A stretch of 8,610 bases of DNA from positions 1 through 8,610 of the forward strand of contig JALVEU010000284.1 of the NCBI GenBank assembly GCA_027030565.1, given 5' to 3'. Every line of letters begins with the position of its first letter. The stretch's first letter is position 1. A model generated the notes under the pieces. The model searched no databases. It was not told where the DNA came from and saw only the letters and a list, made by a program, of their open reading frames with translations. This DNA comes from Gammaproteobacteria bacterium (lineage in GTDB: Bacteria; Pseudomonadota; Gammaproteobacteria; JAJDOJ01). Shown here one piece after another: positions 1 through 6,633 of the stretch. Both the position numbers and the translations under genes were made by a program.

Positions 1-115
1 CTTTTTCCTCTATGCAGCAGTGTTGGGGACGCCAGCCATTGTTCTGTCGGCGTGGCTCACCCGTCGGTCCAGCGCAGCGGCGTCGGTGCAACCCAGCCGG
101 GGGCCGACGGACTAA
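1..115 (+). CDS. C-terminal end of a membrane transporter, probably AmpG/PAT-type MFS permease (5' partial)
   Basis: An open frame enters from the left edge (first full codon at 2) and stops at TAA 113-115, giving 37 residues. It begins FFLYAAVLGTPAIVLSAWL and continues with a basic, polar tail (RRSSAAASVQ...). A final hydrophobic helix followed by a positively charged, disordered end is what the last transmembrane segment of a major-facilitator protein looks like. The Phe-rich start and the 'LGTPAIVLSAWL' pattern resemble the end of AmpG-like muropeptide permeases of the PAT subfamily, which import anhydromuropeptides in peptidoglycan recycling. This family call rests on one helix, and any other polytopic membrane protein could end this way. 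That it is a real coding end is more certain than the family. The 58-nt gap to the next gene shows no clear terminator. Confidence 0.45.
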   Translation, partial: FFLYAAVLGTPAIVLSAWLTRRSSAAASVQPSRGPTD

Positions 116-173
116 ACTAGCAAAAGCACCTGATGGCCATCCGCCGCTTCGTGGTGCAGTGTAGCGAATCTCC

Positions 174-1427
174 TTGACTGCCCCACCGGCGCCCCCCGTA
201 ATGCGAAAGCCAGGACGGCAACTCTCAGCAGCTGCGGAGTCTCATTCGGGCACTCGATCCACATTCGCGCTGCCCCCCTGGATCCGGCTCGACCCGGACC
301 CCGAGATTCGCCGTGCCCAGTACGACCACCTCAGGAACAACTGCATCGCAGCGCCGCTCACCTCCCTGGTGGTGGCCCTCACCCTATGCGCCATCCTCGG
401 CCTGCTCATTGATCCCACACCAGCCCTGACCTGGGCCGGTGTGCTCGCCGTGGCCCTCACCGCCCGGGCTTCGATCTGCTTCTGGCGCCCCCGCACCGAG
501 CCCGGCCGGGACCGGTGGTGCCTGGTGAGCCTGCACCTGGCCTTGCTGACTGGGCTGATATGGGGCCTGGCCCCCCTCACCGTGCCACTGGATGACTTCG
601 GCGCCTTGGGGGTTGTTCTCCTAACCATGGGCGGTGTCGCCGTCGGCATGCTCCCCATTCTGGGGTTCGTTCATGGTGCGTTCACCACCTATGGATTGAT
701 CGTGATCCTGCCCAGCCTGGTGATCTTGCTGGGGGTGGGGCTGCAGGGCAAACCCGCCCACCTGGGCCTGGGCCTGTTTCTCATCGCATTCACCTTGAAT
801 CTGGTCCGAACCGGCGACGTGGTTACCCAGACCTTTCTGTCCAACCTGCGCAGCCGGATCGCTCAAACCATCGCCGCGGAACACGACCCGCTCACCGGCT
901 TGCCCAACCGGCGCAAGTTCGATCGCGAGTTCGCTGCAGCATGGACCCTGGCGGTGAGAGCCCGAACCCCCATTTCCGTCCTGATCCTCGATCTCGACCA
1001 CTTCAAGGAGTACAACGACCGGTACGGACACCCGGCCGGCGACCGCAGTCTCCGGGCAGTCGCCGAGGCCCTGTCTCGACAACTGCCCCGCGCCTCGGAT
1101 CACGTGGCGCGTGTGGGCGGTGAAGAGTTCGTCATCCTGCTCCCCACGACGGATGCCGAAGGGGGGCAAGTCCTCGCCGAGCGTCTCAGGCGGACCATCG
1201 AAGCGCTGCACATACCGCATGCCGCCTCTCCCGTGTCGCCCTGGCTCACCGTCAGCATTGGCGGTGCCACACTGTGTCCGACACTCGCCACCTCGCCCAA
1301 CGCGCTGCTGGATATGGCCGACCGTGCACTCTACACCGCCAAACGCTGCGGCAGGAACCGTGTGGCATGGTTCCCAATGGAGGCGGTAGCCACGAGCGGA
1401 GAAGCCCGGGTCTGCCAGTCACGCTGA
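174..1427 (+). CDS. Membrane-bound diguanylate cyclase (6-TM sensor domain + GGEEF), first of a tandem pair
   Basis: This protein should make cyclic di-GMP from two GTP at the inner membrane. Residues 1-40 are a polar, Pro/Ala-rich leader. About six hydrophobic segments follow (roughly 58-79, 83-103, 116-136, 143-160, 172-191, 197-213). The GGDEF domain opens with DPLTGLPNRR (238-247), has the metal-binding aspartate in LDLDHFK (D273), and carries the catalytic loop GGEEF at 315-319. RxxD lies at 306-309, exactly five residues before GGEEF, so the product-inhibition I-site is intact and the enzyme is predicted active. No EAL domain is present. The start is uncertain: TTG 174 is the longest option after an in-frame stop at 162, and ATG 201 (residue 10) is equally possible; neither has a convincing Shine-Dalgarno. 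It is colinear with the next gene over the whole membrane and catalytic region. I do not recognise the sensory domain as a named MASE type, and its ligand is unknown. Confidence 0.9.
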   Translation: MTAPPAPPVMRKPGRQLSAAAESHSGTRSTFALPPWIRLDPDPEIRRAQYDHLRNNCIAAPLTSLVVALTLCAILGLLIDPTPALTWAGVLAVALTARASICFWRPRTEPGRDRWCLVSLHLALLTGLIWGLAPLTVPLDDFGALGVVLLTMGGVAVGMLPILGFVHGAFTTYGLIVILPSLVILLGVGLQGKPAHLGLGLFLIAFTLNLVRTGDVVTQTFLSNLRSRIAQTIAAEHDPLTGLPNRRKFDREFAAAWTLAVRARTPISVLILDLDHFKEYNDRYGHPAGDRSLRAVAEALSRQLPRASDHVARVGGEEFVILLPTTDAEGGQVLAERLRRTIEALHIPHAASPVSPWLTVSIGGATLCPTLATSPNALLDMADRALYTAKRCGRNRVAWFPMEAVATSGEARVCQSR

Positions 1428-1440
1428 CGGCATCCAGCGC

Positions 1441-1478
1441 GCAGACACGCGTCCGGGTCGCCACTACCGCCTGTCTGC
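1441..1478. repeat. Inverted repeat just after the first diguanylate cyclase gene
   Basis: GCAGACA at 1441-1447 is an exact reverse complement of TGTCTGC at 1472-1478, with a 24-nt loop. It begins 14 nt after the stop codon of the upstream gene. No T-run follows the right arm, so it is not a standard Rho-independent terminator. It may be a 3' mRNA stem or chance. Confidence 0.3.
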
Positions 1479-1498
1479 TCCCTCATCCACGGGCGTCG

Positions 1499-1508
1499 AG
1501 CACGTGCT
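1499..1508. promoter_or_regulatory. Perfect 10-bp palindrome AGCACGTGCT (possible operator)
   Basis: AGCACGTGCT is self-complementary over all ten bases and is followed directly by the AT-rich run ATATGG in an otherwise GC-rich spacer. A dimeric regulator could bind here, upstream of the second diguanylate cyclase. No matching -35/-10 pair was found around it, and no regulator family is assigned. A 10-bp palindrome can occur by chance. Confidence 0.25.
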
Positions 1509-1536
1509 ATATGGCGTATTGGCAGGGGATGTCTCT

Positions 1537-1650
1537 CGGTCTCGGCGGGAGCTTCGCTCGCGGGGAACCGATCGGTGATCCACGCCGGATGGGAGCGAGG
1601 CTTACTGCAAGCACTTCAGCGGGCCACCATCCCCGGTAGCCCCGAGACCG
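1537..1650 (+). promoter_or_regulatory. Nested inverted repeats in the leader of the second diguanylate cyclase gene
   Basis: Three pairings nest inside one another. CGGTCTCGG (1537-1545) pairs with CCGAGACCG (1642-1650), perfect over 9 bp. CCGGATGG (1585-1592) pairs with CCAT plus CCGG (1627-1630 and 1633-1636) with a 2-nt bulge. GCTT (1600-1603) pairs with AAGC (1609-1612) around the loop ACTGC. The structure ends about 30 nt before the TTG start at 1681, so it could form in the 5' untranslated RNA. I see none of the conserved GEMM (c-di-GMP-I riboswitch) core sequence. It is therefore described as a structured leader only, and it has not been energy-folded. Confidence 0.3.
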
Positions 1651-1680
1651 GCCGGAGCAAACACGCGAGAAGCCACCAGC

Positions 1681-2862
1681 TTGGACGACAAATCCATTCT
1701 CCAGCGCGCATGGGAGCGCCTTCTGACCCAGCTGGGTGCACCCGACCGGCACCCGGAGATTCTTGCGCGCCAGGCCGAGCATTTGCGCCGGCACGTGGTC
1801 ACCGCACCGGTGTCCTCCCTGCTCCTCCTGGTGCTGGTGATGGGCCTGGTCCACGACCGCGTGGACACGGGACGCCTTTGGCTCTGGGCTGCTGTGCTGA
1901 CAGCAACCCTCGCATTGCGTCTCAGTCTACGGTGGATTCGGCCGCGGTCCCCTGATGGACTGCGCAGGTGGATCTTCGCCTTCCAGTGGTCGACGACTGC
2001 AACAGGCGTCGCATGGGTCTGGCTCCTCCTCGTGATGCCCCGCGAAGACCTTGCGCTACAAATCCTTTCGCTGCTCACGGCCTGCGGCGTGGTCATGGCG
2101 GTGCTGCCATTGCTGGCCGTAGTAGAACACGCCTATTCCAGTTACGTGGTGTTCGCCCTGGCGCCCCTGGTCGCGATGCTTCTGTCCTGGGGGGATCGCT
2201 TTCACCTGGTGCTCGGTGTCATGATCGCCGCTTTTCTCCTGAACATGTTGCGTTCCGAACGACTCGTGAACCGCACCTTCACCACTGCACTCCGCCAAGG
2301 CCTTCATGAGGCAGAACGGGCGGCGCGCGACCCGGTCACCGGCATCGCCAACCGTCGTTGTTTCCAAGAAGCCTTGGAACAAGAATGGCGGCGTTCGCAA
2401 CGTACGGCCCGTCCCCTGTCCATGCTCATGATCGACATCGACGAGTTCAAGGCGTACAACGACAACTACGGTCACGTGCAGGGTGACCAGTGTCTGGCCC
2501 AGGTGGCCCGGACCTTGGCCCGCCACGTACCCCGCAGCACCGACCTGGTCGCACGCTATGGTGGCGAGGAGTTCGCCGTTCTCCTGCCGGAGACGGACGT
2601 CCAGGGAGCCAAGAGTGTGGCTCAACGGTTGCTGGAGGCCATCCGGGAACTGGGCATCGTACACACCCATTCGGCGGTCTCGCCTCGTATCACCATCAGC
2701 ATCGGTGGAGCCACCTGTCTGCCGACGAAACTGGATACGCCCACCGAGCTGATCGACGCCGCAGACCAGGCGCTGTATACCGCCAAGCAGGCCGGAAAAG
2801 ACCGCGTCGAGTGGACGGAAGGCGCCACCAACGACCGGCCTGCCGTACGGGCGGTTTCCTGA
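1681..2862 (+). CDS. Membrane-bound diguanylate cyclase (6-TM sensor domain + GGEEF), second of a tandem pair
   Basis: A paralogue of the upstream gene, with the same plan and slightly shorter (393 residues). A soluble start (1-40) is followed by about six membrane segments (roughly 41-58, 65-85, 97-118, 124-147, 153-170, 174-191) and a GGDEF domain. That domain has DPVTGIANRR (217-226), the metal aspartate in IDIDEFK (D252), RxxD at 285-288 and GGEEF at 294-298. Catalytic and I-site residues are all present, so it is predicted to make c-di-GMP with feedback inhibition. The frame is open back to a stop at 1576 but offers no ATG or GTG there, and the first internal Met is residue 54, inside the membrane region. 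TTG 1681 is therefore the best start, although its ribosome binding site is weak. The 253-nt gap to its paralogue holds inverted repeats, so separate control of the two copies is possible. The signal sensed is unknown. Confidence 0.9.
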   Translation: MDDKSILQRAWERLLTQLGAPDRHPEILARQAEHLRRHVVTAPVSSLLLLVLVMGLVHDRVDTGRLWLWAAVLTATLALRLSLRWIRPRSPDGLRRWIFAFQWSTTATGVAWVWLLLVMPREDLALQILSLLTACGVVMAVLPLLAVVEHAYSSYVVFALAPLVAMLLSWGDRFHLVLGVMIAAFLLNMLRSERLVNRTFTTALRQGLHEAERAARDPVTGIANRRCFQEALEQEWRRSQRTARPLSMLMIDIDEFKAYNDNYGHVQGDQCLAQVARTLARHVPRSTDLVARYGGEEFAVLLPETDVQGAKSVAQRLLEAIRELGIVHTHSAVSPRITISIGGATCLPTKLDTPTELIDAADQALYTAKQAGKDRVEWTEGATNDRPAVRAVS

Positions 2863-2932
2863 GAAAGTATTGCAGGGATCACCGCGAGCGGCGGAACGGC
2901 AAAGCACCCAGAACATGGAATACGAGACCAAA

Positions 2933-3019
2933 CCGTCTGGAACGGACGGGAATGGCCGTCAGGCCACTCCAGCGAGCGCAGGGCAGGATGCCCGAAGTAC
3001 GCGTCGGGCGAATCGACGC
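2933..3019. repeat. Cluster of four consecutive small hairpins
   Basis: Four stems follow one another within 87 nt. CCGTC/GACGG lies at 2933-2937 and 2945-2949. GGAATGGCC/GGCCACTCC lies at 2949-2957 and 2962-2970, with loop GTCA and one mismatch. GGGCA/TGCCC lies at 2981-2985 and 2989-2993 with a 3-nt loop. GCGTCG/CGACGC lies at 3001-3006 and 3014-3019. GACGG (2945-2949) can instead pair with a second CCGTC at 2956-2960, so the first two stems can rearrange. There is no T-run, so a classical terminator is not supported. The run could be a REP-like intergenic element, an mRNA 3' end that stabilises the transcript, or a Rho-related end. Copy number in the genome cannot be judged from one window. 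Confidence 0.35.
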
Positions 3020-3233
3020 ACGTCCGAACACTGCTCAACCCGGCCAGGCGCTTTCTGAGCACCTTCCTGGTCGGCTGGCCATCCGCGTATAGGTTCCTGC
3101 AGTCCCGCTCATCCGGTTGCGCACGACGCGAGTCTGCTTCGCCCTGGCATGTGGTGCGCGACCCAATGCGTTTTTCCCGCTTGATTTCTTGCCATGGCGA
3201 ACGCACATGTGTCCAAATGTCCTGCCGAGCTTC

Positions 3234-3240
3234 AAAGGAG
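3234..3240 (+). promoter_or_regulatory. Strong ribosome binding site of trxC (AAAGGAG)
   Basis: AAAGGAG ends 9 nt before ATG 3250. It is the best Shine-Dalgarno in the window and decides the start. The open frame extends back to 3151, but that would add 33 residues unlike any thioredoxin 2 ahead of the zinc ribbon. Confidence 0.8.
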
Positions 3241-3249
3241 TCCCTGCCC

Positions 3250-3687
3250 ATGTCCGAACCGATCCACGTGGTCTGTCCATCCTGCAATGCCGTCAACCGG
3301 ATCCCGTCCGATCGGCTTACCCAACATCCCAAGTGCGGTAAATGCAAACAGCCCCTCTTTTCGGGAAGGCCGGTCGAACTCGACGAATCGCGATTCAACA
3401 AGCAGGTCGAACGCAGCGACATTCCGGTGGTCACCGACTTCTGGGCCCCTTGGTGTGGTCCCTGCCGGATGATGGCCCCTGCCTTCGAACAAGCAGCCCG
3501 TGAGTTGGAACCGTACTTCCGCCTCGTCAAACTGAACACCGAAAACGAGCGCGCCGTCGCGGCACGATACCGGATCATGAGCATCCCCACGCTGGCCATT
3601 TTTCTGCACGGCCGGGAACTCGCCCGGCAGGCCGGCGCCATGGACGCCGGCACCATCGTCCGTTGGGTACGCTCGGCGGTCCGGTGA
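3250..3687 (+). CDS. trxC: Thioredoxin 2 (zinc-binding thioredoxin TrxC)
   Basis: A cytoplasmic disulfide reductase that reduces protein disulfides using electrons from thioredoxin reductase. In the family it helps in oxidative-stress defence. The 145-residue product matches the usual length of about 140. The N-terminal zinc ribbon has two CxxC pairs, CPSC (C9, C12) and CGKC (C29, C32), which is the feature separating TrxC from TrxA. The thioredoxin fold follows, with DFWAPWCGPC ending at residue 72 (active-site cysteines C69 and C72) and the cis-proline loop SIPT (P113). All functional residues are present. The start is set by AAAGGAG 9 nt upstream. The gene stands alone, after a 387-nt and before a 205-nt non-coding gap. 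In E. coli trxC belongs to the OxyR regulon; no OxyR site could be identified here by eye. Confidence 0.96.
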   Translation: MSEPIHVVCPSCNAVNRIPSDRLTQHPKCGKCKQPLFSGRPVELDESRFNKQVERSDIPVVTDFWAPWCGPCRMMAPAFEQAARELEPYFRLVKLNTENERAVAARYRIMSIPTLAIFLHGRELARQAGAMDAGTIVRWVRSAVR

Positions 3688-3710
3688 TAGAGCATGGAAC
3701 GCATCGGCGC

Positions 3711-3722
3711 GGGCGGCCGCCC
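3711..3722. repeat. Perfect 12-bp palindrome GGGCGGCCGCCC
   Basis: The palindrome starts 24 nt after the trxC stop in the trxC-nhaA spacer. It is self-complementary over all 12 bases. No T-run follows it, so termination is not supported. In such GC-rich sequence it may be chance. Confidence 0.25.
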
Positions 3723-3854
3723 TGGCTTGGCGGATCTCGTCGGCGCCTCTGATCTTCTACAGGCCGAGCCGCGCATCCTTTCGGTCGATCGGTTTTCCCG
3801 AAACGCTGAGCGGAGCCGGACGCCGATCCCGCGCTCAGTGGAGGCGTATTGGGC

Positions 3855-3860
3855 TATGAT
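3855..3860 (+). promoter_or_regulatory. Possible -10 element (TATGAT) for nhaA
   Basis: TATGAT differs from the consensus TATAAT at one base and lies 32 nt before the nhaA ATG, a suitable distance for a short leader. No TTGACA-like hexamer sits at the expected spacing (3832-3837 reads CGCTCA), and no extended -10 TG is in place. The call is therefore weak. Confidence 0.25.
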
Positions 3861-3892
3861 GCGCCTTCGCCGACTGGATCAAACACACGCAC

Positions 3893-5074
3893 ATGCCCAT
3901 CGATGCCATTCGTGAGTTTCTGAAACTCGAGTCGGCCGGCGGTATCGTGCTGATCGCCGCGGCCGCACTGGCCCTGGTGTTCAGCAACGTGCCCGGGCTG
4001 GACGTTGTCTACGGCCACTTCCTGGATTTTCCCGTAGAGGTACGCATCGGCCCCCTGCAGCTGGCCAAGCCTCTCCTGCTGTGGATCAACGACGGCATGA
4101 TGGCGATCTTTTTCCTCTTGGTCGGCCTGGAGCTGAAGCGGGAAATTCTCGAAGGGGAATTCTCCAGGCCCAGCCAGGTGGTGCTCCCTGGATTGGCCGC
4201 CGTCGCAGGAATCGCCGCACCCGGACTGATCTACGCTGCGCTCAATTGGGGTGACGCGGTCGCAATGCGCGGCTGGGCGATCCCCACGGCCACCGACATT
4301 GCCTTCGCCCTGGGCGTGCTTGCACTGCTCGGGAGCCGCGTTCCGGCCAGTCTCAAACTGTTCCTGCTGGCCATTGCCATCATTGACGACCTCGGTGCCA
4401 TTATCATCATCGCGGTGTTCTACACGGCCGATCTGTCCATGGCGTCCCTGGCCGCGGCTGGTGCGGCGATCGCGGTCCTGGTACTACTCAACCTTTGGGG
4501 GGTGACGCGGATCGCCGCCTATATGGTGGTGGGCACGTTCCTGTGGATCGCAGTACTGAAGTCCGGTGTGCATGCCACGCTGGCCGGCGTGGTACTCGCG
4601 TTCACCATTCCCCTGCGTGCTGTGGATGCCGAGGGACACGCTCCAGCGCGGCACCTGGAGCACAGCCTCCACCCCTGGGTAGCATTCATGATCCTGCCGC
4701 TGTTCGCGTTTGCAAACGCGGGGATCCCGTTCGAGGGGCTCAGCCTTTCTGCGGTGCTCGAACCGGTGCCGGCTGGGATCGCCCTGGGTTTGTTCTTCGG
4801 CAAGCAGATCGCCATCTTCGGTACAGTGTGGCTGGCCGTGAAGCTGCGCTTGGGGGCGCTGTCACGGGACATCACCTGGCCCATGCTCTGGGGTATGTCG
4901 CTGCTGTGCGGCATCGGTTTCACCATGAGCCTGTTCATCGGCTCCCTCGCCTTCACGCCCGGCGATCCCTACTTCGGGATCGCCGACCGCTTGGGCGTCA
5001 TCACCGGAACGCTGGCCTCGGCCATCGCCGGATTCTTGGTGCTGCACTTTGCCACCCGCTCCCGCCCGGGCTGA
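3893..5074 (+). CDS. nhaA: Na+/H+ antiporter NhaA
   Basis: An inner-membrane antiporter that expels Na+ (and Li+) in exchange for protons, giving salt and alkali tolerance. The 393-residue length is typical. It opens with the family-like AIREFLKLESAGGI. Transport residues can be placed by comparison with E. coli NhaA: D135 in TATDIAFALG (D133), the ion-binding pair D165-D166 in IIDDLGAI (D163-D164), and K304 in FGKQ (K300). Also present are D67 in INDG, E80 in LVGLELKRE, and H227 in SGVHATLAG, the equivalent of the pH-response histidine. About twelve hydrophobic segments fill the protein. ATG 3893 has no good Shine-Dalgarno, but the N-terminus fits the family so well that the start is secure. 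It is a single gene converging on the GGT-like gene, with only 19 nt between the stops and no clear terminator. Confidence 0.97.
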   Translation: MPIDAIREFLKLESAGGIVLIAAAALALVFSNVPGLDVVYGHFLDFPVEVRIGPLQLAKPLLLWINDGMMAIFFLLVGLELKREILEGEFSRPSQVVLPGLAAVAGIAAPGLIYAALNWGDAVAMRGWAIPTATDIAFALGVLALLGSRVPASLKLFLLAIAIIDDLGAIIIIAVFYTADLSMASLAAAGAAIAVLVLLNLWGVTRIAAYMVVGTFLWIAVLKSGVHATLAGVVLAFTIPLRAVDAEGHAPARHLEHSLHPWVAFMILPLFAFANAGIPFEGLSLSAVLEPVPAGIALGLFFGKQIAIFGTVWLAVKLRLGALSRDITWPMLWGMSLLCGIGFTMSLFIGSLAFTPGDPYFGIADRLGVITGTLASAIAGFLVLHFATRSRPG

Positions 5075-5093
5075 ACGCTCCGCCTATCCCAGT

Positions 5094-6629
5094 TCAAACA
5101 CGCATGCACACCCCGGCTCGCCGCGGATCGCCGGCACCCCACTCGCCCGCGAGGGTATGTGCGCCGCCGAAGAAAAGATTGAGCGTGTCCCACACCTCGT
5201 ACTCAGGGAAGTCGTGCGTGAGCCGGTCCACCACCTCGGGATCAAATCCCCCCTCCACGCTGAGCTTGTCGCCCTCCACGTGGATGCGTGGGCTGGCCAC
5301 CGCCTCCTCCACATCCATCCCATAGTCGATGAGGTTGACCAGCACCTGCAGCAACGCACTACGGATACGATTCGAACCTCCGGAACCCGTGACGATCACA
5401 TCCCCTGTGGAGCGAAAGACCAGCGAGGGGCTCATCATGGAAGTGAGGCGCACATCCTCCCGCCAGCGATGAAAGCCCCCCGGATTGAGGTCGTCCTCAC
5501 CCAGCATGTTGTTGGGCATGATCCCGGTGCCCTCGATGAAGCAACCACAACCCTCGCCGTTGGAGACGGTGAGGGCCGCGCGGTTGCCGGCTCGATCCAT
5601 GACACTGATATGGGTCGTCCCCTGCAGACTCCGCGCCCGGTTTTCCACGGCGCTGCGATACCGACGCAGCGTCTCCGCGTCGAGCAGGAGCTCTGTCTCC
5701 AACGATCCACCGCGGCGCGCCAACGCCTCAAGCCGGGCGGTATTGGCCTGAGCCATCGCTTCGGCGAGCACGCGGAGATGTTCGTAGCTGCCGAACGGCC
5801 ACTGCGGCACTGCAATGCCAGCGAGCAAGGAGAGGGCGAACGCGATGAGCACCCCACCCGAGGCCGGGGGTGGATTGGTGAAGAGGGTCCAGTCGCGATA
5901 AGTGAAGGTCAGAGGCCTGCGCCGCACCATCCGGTACGCATCCAAATCTTCCCGGGTGAGATGGCCGCCCCCTCGGGTGCACGCGGCGACCAGCGCCTGA
6001 CCGATCTCGCCGCGGTAGAACAAGTCTTCCCCCTCGATGACCAGGGTTTCGATGGTGTCCGCCAGCGCGGGGTTTCGGATCCACTCCCCCTCTCCCTTGG
6101 GCCGGCCCGGGTCTTGGGCGCTGGCGAAGACCGCGCGTACGGGCGCCGAGGCCAGATAAATGGGCGCCACCACACCGAAGATGTAGGCCTGGAGGCGGTC
6201 CAGCCTCACCCCTTCGCGAGCGAGACGCACCGCGGGCGCGGCGATCTCACGCATCGGCATGGAACCCAGCTCCCGATGGATCTGAAACCAGCCGCGCACG
6301 GCCCCCGGTGTGGCGATGGTCCCGTAGCCGATGTGGAACTCCTGTGTCGCAGTACCGAAGTCGGCGACGATGGGCCTGAAGTCCAGCTCCGCTGCGGGGC
6401 GTTTGTGACGCGGCGTCTGGGCGAAAAAGTCATAGACCCTCGGCGGCCCCGCCTCGGGCGCTGCCAACAGGAACCCTCCCCCACCCAGGGATGCGAGGAC
6501 CGGCTCGGCAACGCAGGCCACGAGGTGCGCACCAAGAACGGCGTCGAAGGCGTTTCCGCCCTCTGCCAGGAGGTCGGCCGCCGCCTGGGCCGTATGGCGA
6601 TGGCCCGCGGCCACGATTCCTTTCCACAT
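5094..6629 (-). CDS. Gamma-glutamyltransferase-family protein (Ntn hydrolase, divergent substrate pocket)
   Basis: Family members autocleave at a threonine and hydrolyse or transfer gamma-glutamyl groups, for example from glutathione. This 511-residue product starts MWKGIVAAGHRHT. It shows LLAEGGNAFDAV, SLGGGGFLL, PPPASGG, the cleavage/nucleophile motif TTHIS (T338), NNMLGEDDL and GSGGSNRI, all in family order; cleavage would leave a small subunit of about 174 residues. Against E. coli GGT by eye, the carboxylate-binding Arg (LDFREMAP) is Phe here (YDFFAQTP, F69). The regions of N411, Q430, D433 and S463 read G, M, E and M. The true substrate may therefore not be a gamma-glutamyl compound. 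No signal peptide is seen, so it is probably cytoplasmic, unlike periplasmic E. coli GGT. ATG 6629 fits the family start and lies 4 nt after the upstream gene; an in-frame ATG at 6692 would overlap that gene by 59 nt. Confidence 0.88.
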   Translation of the reverse strand: MWKGIVAAGHRHTAQAAADLLAEGGNAFDAVLGAHLVACVAEPVLASLGGGGFLLAAPEAGPPRVYDFFAQTPRHKRPAAELDFRPIVADFGTATQEFHIGYGTIATPGAVRGWFQIHRELGSMPMREIAAPAVRLAREGVRLDRLQAYIFGVVAPIYLASAPVRAVFASAQDPGRPKGEGEWIRNPALADTIETLVIEGEDLFYRGEIGQALVAACTRGGGHLTREDLDAYRMVRRRPLTFTYRDWTLFTNPPPASGGVLIAFALSLLAGIAVPQWPFGSYEHLRVLAEAMAQANTARLEALARRGGSLETELLLDAETLRRYRSAVENRARSLQGTTHISVMDRAGNRAALTVSNGEGCGCFIEGTGIMPNNMLGEDDLNPGGFHRWREDVRLTSMMSPSLVFRSTGDVIVTGSGGSNRIRSALLQVLVNLIDYGMDVEEAVASPRIHVEGDKLSVEGGFDPEVVDRLTHDFPEYEVWDTLNLFFGGAHTLAGEWGAGDPRRAGVCMRV

Positions 6630-6633
6630 GGGC

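Larger units (their letters stand above)
2863..3249. other. 387-nt intergenic region between the second diguanylate cyclase gene and trxC
   Basis: No convincing gene is seen here. Open frames exist (for example 2870-3058 +) but lack a ribosome binding site and give low-complexity, Arg/Ser/Thr-rich products. The left half (2933-3019) holds a run of short hairpins, listed separately. The right half contains a T-rich patch (GCGTTTTTCCCGCTTGATTTCTTG, in the range 3168-3191) and the palindrome CACATGTG at 3204-3211. The trxC promoter probably lies in this part, but no clear -35/-10 pair could be fixed. Confidence 0.5.

Noticed and set aside
1537..1650. c-di-GMP riboswitch before a diguanylate cyclase gene
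   Set aside because: The attractive context is not matched by the conserved GEMM core sequence; only generic pairing is visible.
2870..3058. Small open frame of 62 codons in the spacer before trxC
   Set aside because: There is no Shine-Dalgarno, the composition is Arg/Ser/Thr-rich, and the hairpin cluster better explains the sequence.
2622..3776. Minus-strand open frame of 384 codons over the cyclase end, the spacer and trxC
   Set aside because: It overlaps the real trxC and cyclase coding ends, its product is Arg/Ser-rich without a domain, and no ribosome binding site is seen.
5064..5071. GCCCGGGC palindrome at the nhaA end as a terminator
   Set aside because: It is inside the last nhaA codons, too short to form a stem with a loop, and not followed by T residues.
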